A DNA stretch of 23,652 bases from Thermoplasmatota archaeon. GTDB lineage: Archaea > Thermoplasmatota > Penumbrarchaeia > Penumbrarchaeales > Penumbrarchaeaceae. Below, piece by piece: positions 1 through 6,314 of the stretch; position 1 is the first letter of the stretch, and each line of letters opens with the position of its first letter. Location: contig JAUVBH010000004.1 in NCBI GenBank assembly GCA_030591285.1, positions 1 through 23,652 on the forward strand, written 5' to 3'. The translations under genes were made by a program, and so were the position numbers. The notes beneath the pieces were generated by a model, which saw only the letters and a program-made list of their open reading frames with translations, made no database searches and was not told the DNA's origin.

Positions 1-7
1 ATTTCAT
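1..7 (-). CDS. Possible 5' end of a divergent gene cut by the window edge
   Basis: Read on the minus strand, an ATG lies at 7-5, preceded by a GGAGGG-like ribosome binding sequence (about 8-14) and, about 55 bases upstream, a TATA-like TTTAAATA (60-67). This is the arrangement expected for the start of a gene divergent from rfcL. Only two codons are inside the window, so the product cannot be named and the call rests on the start signals alone. Confidence 0.3.
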
Positions 8-56
8 ACCCTCCCTATTCCTCACGGGATTTCCGTTTCATGGGAAACTTAAGGGT

Positions 57-70
57 GGGTATTTAAACCC
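57..70. promoter_or_regulatory. TATA-like box in the divergent region before rfcL
   Basis: GGGT-ATTTAA-ACCC contains a TATA-like TATTTAAA/TTTAAATA that reads similarly on both strands and is flanked by short GGGT/ACCC arms. It could serve the gene leaving the left edge (start at 7) or rfcL (start at 172). The spacing fits the leftward gene better. The rest of 1-171 holds nothing else I recognise. Confidence 0.35.
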
Positions 71-171
71 TATTGCATCAGTTCAATATTCTGTCATAGT
101 GATCGGTAGATCAAGTAGTTTCATTTACCCCTCTGCAAAGGGTTTTGTATCGAGGTGCTCTTCACTCTTTT

Positions 172-1704
172 ATGAGCTTGGACGGGGCTGAAAGCTTCTC
201 ACTTTCCTGGATCGAGAAGTACAGACCCAGAACACTGGATGATCTTGCTGGTCACAATACATTGACCGATAAGATGAGAACCTGGTCAAAACACTGGTCA
301 GGGAACTCAACCCCAAAAATGAAGGCATTGATCCTTGAGGGTGAGCCAGGGGTAGGGAAGACCACTGCAGCTCTGGCACTGGCAAATGAGAGGGGTTGGG
401 AGGTAATAGAGCTCAATGCTTCCGACGCAAGGAACCTGGAATCCATCAGAAAGATGGCAACCAGGGGTGCCATGTCCCGGGACATCACTGACACCGATGG
501 TTTCTCCGAGGGTGCTAAGATCAAGAGGAAACTGATCCTTCTCGACGAGGCGGACAATCTTTATGAGAGGGGAGCCAAGACCGATGACGGGTCCGATCTC
601 TCCGACAAGGGTGGTAAGAAGGCCATTGTGGAACTGGTGAGATTGACCCAACAGCCAGTGATCCTGATCGTGAACAATCTCTATGGACTTATCAGTGGCT
701 CCGGGGCCTCACTTTCATTCACCTGTGAGAAGCTAAAATTCAGAAGACTGGGGCCTGCTTCCATCATGAAGAGACTGAGACATATCTGCACCATGGAGAA
801 CATTCATTTCGATGATGAGATCCTCCACGCCATTGCAGAGAGGTCTGGTGGAGATATGAGATCCGCTGTTGGAGACCTCCAGATGGTCTGTGTGGGAAAG
901 GTTCGGATCACCTTGAAGGACATGTCCGTTCTGGGTTTCAGAGATAACAAGGAGAACATATTCAACACCCTGGACCGGGTCTTCAGAGCCGGAACCCTCA
1001 AGAATGCAAAGTCCGCACTGATGGATGTTGATGAGAACATCGATACGCTCATGCTCTGGTTCACAGAGAACATTACCACTGCAATGTCACACCCTGAGGA
1101 TATCGATAGAGGCATGCAGTATCTCTCAAAAGCGGATGTTTTCCTCGGCCGGGTTAGAAGGAGACAGAACTACAAGCTATGGAAATATGCCAAGGATGAG
1201 CTTGCAGCAGTCAGTATCAGCAGGAAGCATCCCAACCGGAACAGATCAAGATACCAATTTCCATCCTACCTGAAATCGATGTCCAGGACAAAGGATACTA
1301 GAGCTTCATTGAAGGAGATCTCTCACCTTCTTGGGAGACATACCCATACATCGATCAGGACAATAAAGAACGATCCGATCCACCGTTTTTCGATCCTGGT
1401 GCAAAGGGAACCTGAATTCGCAGGACATCTGGTCGCTGAAGTAGGTCTCAAGAAAGAACACATCAAGATGCTTTCGAAGGGTGCGATCTCTGAAAAGGAG
1501 ATCCGGGCAATAATCAAAATGGCCGAAGAGTATAGATCTCAGCAGGCGGCACCGGTCATCAAAGATGCTACCGGATTGATGGCCTTCGATAAAGAAGAGG
1601 AAGAACCTGTTGGGACCGAAGGGGAGACCATTGTTGAAGAAACCGTTCCTCCGGAGGAAGAAGAGGGATCGGGGCCCAAACAGACCTCTCTTTTCCAATT
1701 CTAA
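172..1704 (+). CDS. rfcL: Replication factor C large subunit (clamp loader ATPase)
   Basis: This is the large subunit of the clamp loader that opens the PCNA ring and places it on primed DNA. The 510-residue protein starts with the RFC motif WIEKYRPRTL (13-22), has Walker A GEPGVGKTT (57-65), the RFC-box ELNASDARN (80-88) and Walker B LILLDEAD (121-128). An alpha-helical collar follows, then an acidic Glu-rich linker. The last eight residues, KQTSLFQF, form a PIP box (Q-x-x-L-x-x-F) for binding PCNA. Length and tail are normal for archaeal RfcL. An in-frame TTG lies at 145, but I chose the ATG at 172 because homologues begin close to the WIEKYRP motif; a GAGGTG lies 14 bases upstream, somewhat far for an SD. 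The small subunit is not in the window. Converges with the membrane protein gene on the other strand. Confidence 0.96.
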   Translation: MSLDGAESFSLSWIEKYRPRTLDDLAGHNTLTDKMRTWSKHWSGNSTPKMKALILEGEPGVGKTTAALALANERGWEVIELNASDARNLESIRKMATRGAMSRDITDTDGFSEGAKIKRKLILLDEADNLYERGAKTDDGSDLSDKGGKKAIVELVRLTQQPVILIVNNLYGLISGSGASLSFTCEKLKFRRLGPASIMKRLRHICTMENIHFDDEILHAIAERSGGDMRSAVGDLQMVCVGKVRITLKDMSVLGFRDNKENIFNTLDRVFRAGTLKNAKSALMDVDENIDTLMLWFTENITTAMSHPEDIDRGMQYLSKADVFLGRVRRRQNYKLWKYAKDELAAVSISRKHPNRNRSRYQFPSYLKSMSRTKDTRASLKEISHLLGRHTHTSIRTIKNDPIHRFSILVQREPEFAGHLVAEVGLKKEHIKMLSKGAISEKEIRAIIKMAEEYRSQQAAPVIKDATGLMAFDKEEEEPVGTEGETIVEETVPPEEEEGSGPKQTSLFQF

Positions 1705-1707
1705 TAG

Positions 1708-1740
1708 GATCTGATCACTGCAGATATTTTAACGGATCAG
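1708..1740. terminator. Possible terminator between convergent genes
   Basis: Just after the rfcL stop, ATCTG (1709-1713) and CAGAT (1721-1725) can pair around a 7-base loop and are followed by ATTTT. An overlapping CTGATC/GATCAG pair (1711-1716, 1735-1740) could form an alternative stem. Archaeal termination relies mainly on T-rich tracts, so the call is tentative. Confidence 0.3.
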
Positions 1741-1749
1741 GGACCGGTC

Positions 1750-3045
1750 TCAGAGTTCCAGCTCTTCCATTGCAGTTTCCTTGTTCAGGTTGATACTGAC
1801 AGATGGCCTGCGGGATGGAGCTTTCTTCTGTTTTCTTTTGAAGAGTGAGAATTCGTCATCGTCATCGAACTCCTTCCTCTTCTTTTCGACCTTACGGTTT
1901 TCTCTATTATTCTGTTTTCGATCCTTATTGACCTTCTTCCAGGACCTCTTCTTCTTGTGATCGCTGAGAACCATCATCGGTTCAGGAAGCTCCTTGAACC
2001 TTCTACGCCATACTTTCTTCCTGGATTTGGCGATCATATACCAAGCGAATATGATTATTATGATAAGCAGCACCCAAGGGAATGCTGCTCCAATGAAATT
2101 CTTTACAGAATCAAAACTGGAAACATATGGTTTCTCAACTTTGAGGGTCCTGGTGTCGGAAATATTGTTCTCCCCTGAATAGTGATAGGACATTGAAAGG
2201 AATACCTCGTAAGTATCGGGAGGACTCTCCCTTTGCCATATGATCTCTCTAGTACGGTTAATGGAGTTCATCTCCGAGTTGATCTGATAATTGGGCTGAA
2301 CGATCCCTGCCACCTTCAATTCGGTATACAATTTGATCCACGGGACCATGAATGCATCCTTGTATTCGACAGTGACCTTATCTTTGTCCATGAAGATGTT
2401 CTGGATCTGCAAAGCATTGGATGCGAAATGGAAACCAGAGGGAACATCGGTAGAACCGTATTTCATGGTGGCACCACCATTGCATTTTGCTCTTATCATC
2501 AGGGAAATTGGTGTTCCTGCTTCTATTGTGGTGTCATTGTTTGATGGGAACCAATCGAGCGCAGTGATCCTGTTGTCTACGCCATCCTCGATCCTTTCAT
2601 TTGAGACACCCAGGACCAGAAGTGGTTCGGTCCCCCTCATGATGGTGAACTCGAAATCTGAGCTCACAGCTCCGGATCCTTCTTCCCTGGTTGCATAGAT
2701 AACGACCTCGACCTTTCCGCCAAGGTTGATGGTTTCCCTGAGCGGCTGGGTGGACCACATACCTACATCCATCCAGTATGTATGTCCAATGGGAAGGAGG
2801 TTCCTCCCTCGCAATCCATCCTTGATGAAACCGTTGGGTATGACTATTGCCTGCCACTCATTCGATTCAGGAGGGAGGGCGGACATGGCCATTCCTTCGG
2901 TCATGAACAATTCCATGTTGTTGAGTAGCAATGGTTGACCTGGTTCTTGCCCCTCCGCATCTTCAGTTGCCTCAAACAGGGCTATTGGTACGATCATCGA
3001 TAACATGACGACCGCTGCAAGGTACACCAGGATTCTACTCTTCAT
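1750..3045 (-). CDS. Secreted single-pass membrane protein with long basic cytoplasmic tail, function unknown
   Basis: I do not recognise this 431-residue protein. It starts with a signal peptide (basic MKSR, hydrophobic core to about residue 24). An ectodomain of about 290 residues follows, rich in beta-strand-like sequence and carrying N-x-S/T sequons. One membrane helix lies at about 322-340 (core LLIIIIIFAWYMIA), so the C-terminus should be cytoplasmic. The last 90 residues are extremely rich in Lys and Arg, interrupted by an acidic EFDDDDEF stretch and ending in an acidic EELEL tail. I chose the ATG at 3045; an in-frame TTG at 3060 would add five residues, but its bases form the G-rich run that may serve as SD. 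A TATA-like GCTTATATG lies at 3117-3125. The tail could tether DNA, RNA or ribosomes to the membrane, but this is speculation. Confidence 0.8.
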   Translation of the reverse strand: MKSRILVYLAAVVMLSMIVPIALFEATEDAEGQEPGQPLLLNNMELFMTEGMAMSALPPESNEWQAIVIPNGFIKDGLRGRNLLPIGHTYWMDVGMWSTQPLRETINLGGKVEVVIYATREEGSGAVSSDFEFTIMRGTEPLLVLGVSNERIEDGVDNRITALDWFPSNNDTTIEAGTPISLMIRAKCNGGATMKYGSTDVPSGFHFASNALQIQNIFMDKDKVTVEYKDAFMVPWIKLYTELKVAGIVQPNYQINSEMNSINRTREIIWQRESPPDTYEVFLSMSYHYSGENNISDTRTLKVEKPYVSSFDSVKNFIGAAFPWVLLIIIIIFAWYMIAKSRKKVWRRRFKELPEPMMVLSDHKKKRSWKKVNKDRKQNNRENRKVEKKRKEFDDDDEFSLFKRKQKKAPSRRPSVSINLNKETAMEELEL

Positions 3046-3198
3046 GGATCTTTCCCCCAAAGGGTGTTACACTTAAATCGTATGTGTATTCTCTATTTAC
3101 AAATATCCACATACCGCATATAAGCTTTGCCTAATCATGGCAACAAGTAATTATTAAACGGTTCTGGTGAAACTGTGAAATCTTGCTTCTGTAAAACT

Positions 3199-3208
3199 TC
3201 AAATAATT
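3199..3208 (+). promoter_or_regulatory. TATA-like box for a leaderless rnp2 transcript
   Basis: TCAAATAATT is centred about 24 bases before the rnp2 ATG, and no Shine-Dalgarno sequence is visible. This is the spacing expected when transcription starts at or next to the start codon. A second AT-rich candidate, TTATTAAA, is at 3151-3158. Confidence 0.45.
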
Positions 3209-3226
3209 GCTGAACCTAGCCCGTTC

Positions 3227-3592
3227 ATGGTCCATGAGAACAGGAGACGGTATATCGTCTTGCATGTCAAAGAGCCCGAGGGCGTTGGCAAAGGTCTCCT
3301 GATAAACCTCATTCGAGGCAAGACCAGGGAACTTGCAGAGGACAAGTTCAACCGGATCAAGCCCTGGTTCGTCTATTATGAATCCGGGTGGGCGATCATT
3401 CGTTCATGGCACAAAGGTTCAGATGACCTCGTCGGGATCATCAACGATCTGAATGGGAAACACCTGAAGGAGGGTCAGGTGCTCATCAATATCGCCGGAG
3501 TATCGGGGACACTGAGATCGGCTTTCAACAAGTTCGTTCCGGAAGTGGTCAGGGAAAAGAAGCATTACAGGGAAGAACTTCCTGACAGATGA
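3227..3592 (+). CDS. rnp2: Ribonuclease P protein component 2 (Pop5 family)
   Basis: Pop5 is a protein cofactor of archaeal RNase P; it pairs with Rpp30 to support 5' maturation of tRNA precursors. The 121-residue protein has the family layout: N-terminal RRRYIVLHV strand, LINLIRGKTREL helix, the KPWFVYYESGWAIIRSWH core and the conserved C-terminal VSGTLRSAFNKFV segment, recalling the SGTIK motif of Pop5 proteins. It sits just upstream of psmA, where rnp2 is found in many Euryarchaeota. Its usual partner gene, rnp3 (Rpp30), is not next to it here. The start at ATG 3227 has no SD and fits a leaderless message. The assignment rests on motif recall and neighbourhood; the family is short and divergent. 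Confidence 0.8.
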   Translation: MVHENRRRYIVLHVKEPEGVGKGLLINLIRGKTRELAEDKFNRIKPWFVYYESGWAIIRSWHKGSDDLVGIINDLNGKHLKEGQVLINIAGVSGTLRSAFNKFVPEVVREKKHYREELPDR

Positions 3593-3621
3593 ACTTCATC
3601 GATGTTCACGACTGAACCCAA

Positions 3622-3680
3622 TAAATATTTATGAGAGCAGGATTCTTCGTGAAGGTCGAGACCCGGGTCTATAAACCGGT
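3622..3680 (+). promoter_or_regulatory. psmA promoter region with two TATA candidates and a 12-bp palindrome
   Basis: Two TATA candidates precede psmA: TAAATATTTA near 3622-3631 and TATAAA at 3670-3675. A perfect palindrome, AGACCCGGGTCT (3659-3670), abuts the second on its upstream side, where the TFB recognition element or an operator would lie. The SD GGAGGG (3703-3708) is 6 bases before the ATG. If the first TATA is used, the GC-rich CCCGG/CCGGG pair (3662-3666, 3681-3685) would lie in the leader RNA. Confidence 0.5.
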
Positions 3681-3714
3681 CCGGGCCATCAATTGATCCA
3701 CAGGAGGGACCACA

Positions 3715-4434
3715 ATGCAACCAGGGAACATGGCATACGATAGAGCGATAACGGTTTTCTCACCAGATGGTAGACTATTCCAGGTTGAGTATGCCAGGGA
3801 GGCAGTGAAAAGAGGAACGACCACGGTCGGCCTGAAGTTCAAGGACGGCGCTATTCTCATCATTGACAAGAGGATAACCAGCCCCTTGATCGAACCAAGT
3901 TCCATCGAGAAGATCTTCAAGATCGATCGATATATTGGCTGTGCCACAAGTGGTCTGGTTGCAGATGCCAGGGTCCTCGTGGACAGGGCCAGGATAGAGG
4001 CCCAGATCAACAAGATCACCTACAGCGAGCGGATCCCTGTGGATGTTCTTGTGAAGAAGATCTGTGATTTCAAACAGAATTACACTCAATATGGAGGAGT
4101 GAGACCCTTCGGGACCGCGCTACTTATTGCCGGTGTCGATGAGAAGGGAGTGCACCTCTACGAAACAGACCCATCCGGTGCAATGATGTCATACAAGGCT
4201 GGTTCTATCGGATCAGGCCGAAGCGTTGTGATGGAGATCTTCGAGGATCGATACAAGAGCAATAACTCAAAGGACCAGGCCATCAAGCTGGGACTGGAAG
4301 CCCTTTTGGGGGCCACAGAAGAGGGAAGCCTCAACACCCTCGCCATTGAGGTTGGTATTGTAACAACAAAAGAACCCTTCAGGAAGATCGATCCGGAGAA
4401 GGTAGTGAAGTATGTCAAAGAAGCAAAGAAGTGA
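3715..4434 (+). CDS. psmA: Proteasome subunit alpha
   Basis: This forms the outer heptameric rings of the archaeal 20S proteasome, which gate substrate entry and dock the PAN or Cdc48-type unfoldases. The 239-residue protein has the alpha-type N-terminus MAYDRAITVFSPDGRLFQVEYA (residues 6-27, diagnostic of alpha subunits), the TSGLVADARVL helix and YTQYGGVRPFG. It resembles the Thermoplasma acidophilum alpha subunit closely over the first 60 residues as I remember it. The short MQPGN before MAYDR also matches the Thermoplasma start, supporting ATG 3715; a strong SD lies 6 bases upstream. SBDS follows 11 bases after the stop and is probably cotranscribed. The beta subunit is not in this window. 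Confidence 0.98.
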   Translation: MQPGNMAYDRAITVFSPDGRLFQVEYAREAVKRGTTTVGLKFKDGAILIIDKRITSPLIEPSSIEKIFKIDRYIGCATSGLVADARVLVDRARIEAQINKITYSERIPVDVLVKKICDFKQNYTQYGGVRPFGTALLIAGVDEKGVHLYETDPSGAMMSYKAGSIGSGRSVVMEIFEDRYKSNNSKDQAIKLGLEALLGATEEGSLNTLAIEVGIVTTKEPFRKIDPEKVVKYVKEAKK

Positions 4435-4445
4435 GGGTGACTTAA

Positions 4446-5165
4446 ATGGTATCCCTGGATGAAGCCGTAATAGCAAGACTGGACCACCATGGAGAGAGGT
4501 TCGAGATATTAGTGGACCCCGAACTTGCCCATGATTTCAGGGCATCCGAAAAGAAACCTGAACTTGCTGATGTACTTGCAGTGGAAGATGTTTTCAAGGA
4601 CGCTCACAAAGGTGACCGTGCTTCATCCGACATCCTCAATGATGTCTTTGGGACCACGGATCTGATGGAGATCGCCGTAAAGATACTTGAAAAGGGCGAG
4701 ATCCAGTTAACCACCGAGCAGAGAAAGAAGATGCAGGAAGAGAAAAGGAAGCAGATCATTGCCCTGATCTGCAGAAATTGCATCAACCCAATTAATAAGA
4801 CCCCCCATCCACCCCAGAGGATCGAACTAGCCATGGATGAGGCGAAGGTGAACATCGATCCATTCAAAAGTGCTGAGTCCCAGGTCAATCAAGCGATCAA
4901 GGAGCTCAGGCCCATTCTTCCGATCAGAATGGAGATGGCCCAGATCGCCGTGAAAACTGCAGGGACCCATTACGGGAAACTCGTCGGTGAGATCAGGTCC
5001 TTCGGAAAGGTCCTGAAAGAGGAATGGACAAAGACCGGCGAATGGGTCTGCATGGTCGAGATCCCTGCCGGTATGCAGTTGGATTTCTTTGACATGTTAA
5101 ACTCCAGGACCCACGGTGAGGTCGAGACCAAGATGATGAACCAGGGTGGGTCCAAAAAATCCTGA
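4446..5165 (+). CDS. sdo1: Ribosome maturation protein SBDS/Sdo1
   Basis: The archaeal SBDS orthologue acts late in large-subunit maturation; in eukaryotes it works with EFL1 to release the anti-association factor eIF6. The 239-residue protein shows the three expected parts. An N-terminal FYSH domain includes GERFEILVDPELAHDFR and LAVEDVFKDAHKGDRAS. A central helical domain includes the ALICRNCINP and PHPPQRIELAM segments. A C-terminal ferredoxin-like domain starts around LPIRMEMAQIAVKT. Length is normal. ATG 4446 follows the psmA stop by 11 bases, with GAGGGTGA overlapping the psmA stop as SD. In many archaea rrp4, rrp41 and rrp42 come next; here a new promoter and L37Ae follow directly. Confidence 0.97.
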   Translation: MVSLDEAVIARLDHHGERFEILVDPELAHDFRASEKKPELADVLAVEDVFKDAHKGDRASSDILNDVFGTTDLMEIAVKILEKGEIQLTTEQRKKMQEEKRKQIIALICRNCINPINKTPHPPQRIELAMDEAKVNIDPFKSAESQVNQAIKELRPILPIRMEMAQIAVKTAGTHYGKLVGEIRSFGKVLKEEWTKTGEWVCMVEIPAGMQLDFFDMLNSRTHGEVETKMMNQGGSKKS

Positions 5166-5190
5166 TTTCCGCTTACGGAAAATATAAATA
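5166..5190 (+). promoter_or_regulatory. Promoter of the rpl37ae operon with upstream inverted repeat
   Basis: The TATA box AATATAAATA (5181-5190) lies about 60 bases before the rpl37ae ATG. Directly upstream, TTTCCG-CTTA-CGGAAA (5166-5181) is a perfect 6-bp inverted repeat starting at the base after the SBDS stop. It could be an SBDS terminator hairpin, an operator beside the TATA box, or both. AAGGAGG (5234-5240) is a strong SD for rpl37ae. Confidence 0.6.
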
Positions 5191-5247
5191 AGGAATTCTT
5201 ATGTAGGGACCTCCCCAGCGGTTAGAAGCCATAAAGGAGGACCACTT

Positions 5248-5508
5248 ATGAGCAGGAGGACGAAGAAGGTCGGCAGTTCCGGAAAATTCGGAGCTAGATA
5301 CGGCCTTAGTGTTAAGAAACAGATCCGCTCCATTGAAGGGAGCAAGACCAGCAGGTATGTCTGTCCGCAGTGCTATAAGAAGAATGTAAAAAGGGTGGCA
5401 AGTGGCATCTGGGAATGTAGGTCCTGCTCGCACAAATTCGCAGGTGGAGCCTATGCACCCAAGACCGGCAAGTTCAAGACTCTTGAGAGTCGCCTAGGTA
5501 GGGTCTGA
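5248..5508 (+). CDS. rpl37ae: Large subunit ribosomal protein L37Ae (eL43)
   Basis: A zinc-ribbon protein of the large ribosomal subunit. At 86 residues it has the typical basic N-terminus and KFGARYG segment. CPQC (Cys39, Cys42) and CRSC (Cys57, Cys60) form one four-cysteine zinc site, followed by the conserved FAGGAY. The start is fixed by AAGGAGG 7 bases upstream. rpoP begins one base after its stop, so the two are translated from the same message. Confidence 0.97.
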   Translation: MSRRTKKVGSSGKFGARYGLSVKKQIRSIEGSKTSRYVCPQCYKKNVKRVASGIWECRSCSHKFAGGAYAPKTGKFKTLESRLGRV

Positions 5509-5509
5509 T

Positions 5510-5644
5510 ATGTATCGATGTGGCAGATGTGGAGAGAAACTCGTAACCGAGTTCAGCCCCATAGGTATCCAGTGCTCAAAGTGCGGGTACAAGATCTTTT
5601 ACAAAGAGAGACCCAACAGAAAGAAGACCCTCAAGGCAGTTTGA
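5510..5644 (+). CDS. rpoP: DNA-directed RNA polymerase subunit P (Rpo12)
   Basis: A 44-residue zinc-ribbon subunit, the archaeal counterpart of eukaryotic Rpb12, which helps hold the Rpo3/Rpo10/Rpo11 assembly platform together. The translation begins MYRCGRCG and contains Cys4, Cys7, Cys22 and Cys25 as the zinc ligands, then YKIFYKERPNRKKTLKAV. It lies one base after rpl37ae, the usual order in archaea. The GAGGAGGT at its stop codon is the SD of pcc1. Confidence 0.95.
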   Translation: MYRCGRCGEKLVTEFSPIGIQCSKCGYKIFYKERPNRKKTLKAV

Positions 5645-5656
5645 GGAGGTTTGGGT

Positions 5657-5896
5657 TTGTCAGGGGTCATTGAGGTTTCAATTGACCTTCCCCCTGAAGT
5701 AGGGGTACCGGTTGAAACCCCCCTGAAGATCGAAGCATTATCGGCACCTCCAGGTGGAGATATTTTAGTTCAATACGATACAGCCGACAGCTTGTTAAAA
5801 CTCATGATGTCATCCGATGATCTTTCAACCCTCAGGGCGATGTTGAACTCATATCTCGGACTTGTGAGCACTGCGGTGAAAACCGCCTGGAAATGA
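5657..5896 (+). CDS. pcc1: KEOPS complex subunit Pcc1
   Basis: Pcc1 is the small dimerising subunit of KEOPS, which makes the t6A modification at position 37 of ANN-decoding tRNAs. The 79-residue protein has the family profile: an N-terminal strand, central ILVQYDTAD and a C-terminal helix LSTLRAMLNSYLGLVSTAVK. The place between rpoP and prefoldin beta is the usual archaeal position. I chose TTG 5657, because GAGGAGGT (5643-5650) gives it 6 bases of spacing; a TTG at 5651 would have none. The other KEOPS genes are not in the window. Sequence similarity is weak in this short family, so neighbourhood carries much of the call. Confidence 0.85.
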   Translation: MSGVIEVSIDLPPEVGVPVETPLKIEALSAPPGGDILVQYDTADSLLKLMMSSDDLSTLRAMLNSYLGLVSTAVKTAWK

Positions 5897-5901
5897 ATTC
5901 A

Positions 5902-5930
5902 CGTTCATCTAAAAAAGATAAATATGAACG
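5902..5930 (+). promoter_or_regulatory. Internal promoter before pfdB, TATA enclosed by an inverted repeat
   Basis: Perfect 7-bp arms CGTTCAT (5902-5908) and ATGAACG (5924-5930) enclose an A-rich spacer that ends in the TATA-like GATAAATA (5917-5924). The predicted start of transcription is near 5946, leaving a short leader before ATG 5964. A factor bound to both arms would cover the TBP/TFB site. Confidence 0.5.
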
Positions 5931-5963
5931 GCCTCTATGGGTCGTAAAAAGGATGGTTGACAA

Positions 5964-6314
5964 ATGTCTTTTCAGGTACCACAGGAAATCCAGGAAAAAC
6001 TGACCCAGTTCGAGCAGGTGAAGTCCCAGCTCCAGATGGTCATGACCCAGAAAGGGGAAATGGATGCCCGAAAGAGGGAGATCGATGAAGCTGTCAAAGC
6101 TCTCGAGACGAGAAAGGAAGGAGATGTTTTCAGGAGGGTCGGAGATCTTCTGATCAAGGTTGAGGATACGGATGCCCTTCTGAAGGAACTTCAGGAAGAG
6201 GCAGAGACCCTTGGTGTGAGGGTTGGATCCATGGAGAACCAGGAAAAGAGCATGAAAGAGATGTACGAGAAGATGGGAACCGAGATCAACGAGTCTCTTA
6301 AGGGGTATAAATGA
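5964..6314 (+). CDS. pfdB: Prefoldin subunit beta
   Basis: The beta subunit of the jellyfish-shaped alpha2-beta4 chaperone that captures unfolded proteins and passes them to the thermosome. The 116-residue protein opens with QEIQEKLTQFEQVKSQLQ, the usual prefoldin-beta helix, and consists of two coiled-coil arms (about 6-50 and 68-112) around a short beta hairpin region with VFRRVGDLLIKVE. Length is normal. A Gly-Gly-Ala-rich SD-like GGATGG lies 11-16 bases before the ATG. Its stop overlaps the start of the DHH gene as ATGA, which suggests translational coupling. Confidence 0.95.
   Translation: MSFQVPQEIQEKLTQFEQVKSQLQMVMTQKGEMDARKREIDEAVKALETRKEGDVFRRVGDLLIKVEDTDALLKELQEEAETLGVRVGSMENQEKSMKEMYEKMGTEINESLKGYK

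Noticed and set aside
145..171. Extended rfcL start at TTG 145
   Set aside because: The nine extra residues are unlike RfcL N-termini, and the downstream ATG 172 sits at the usual distance from the WIEKYRP motif.
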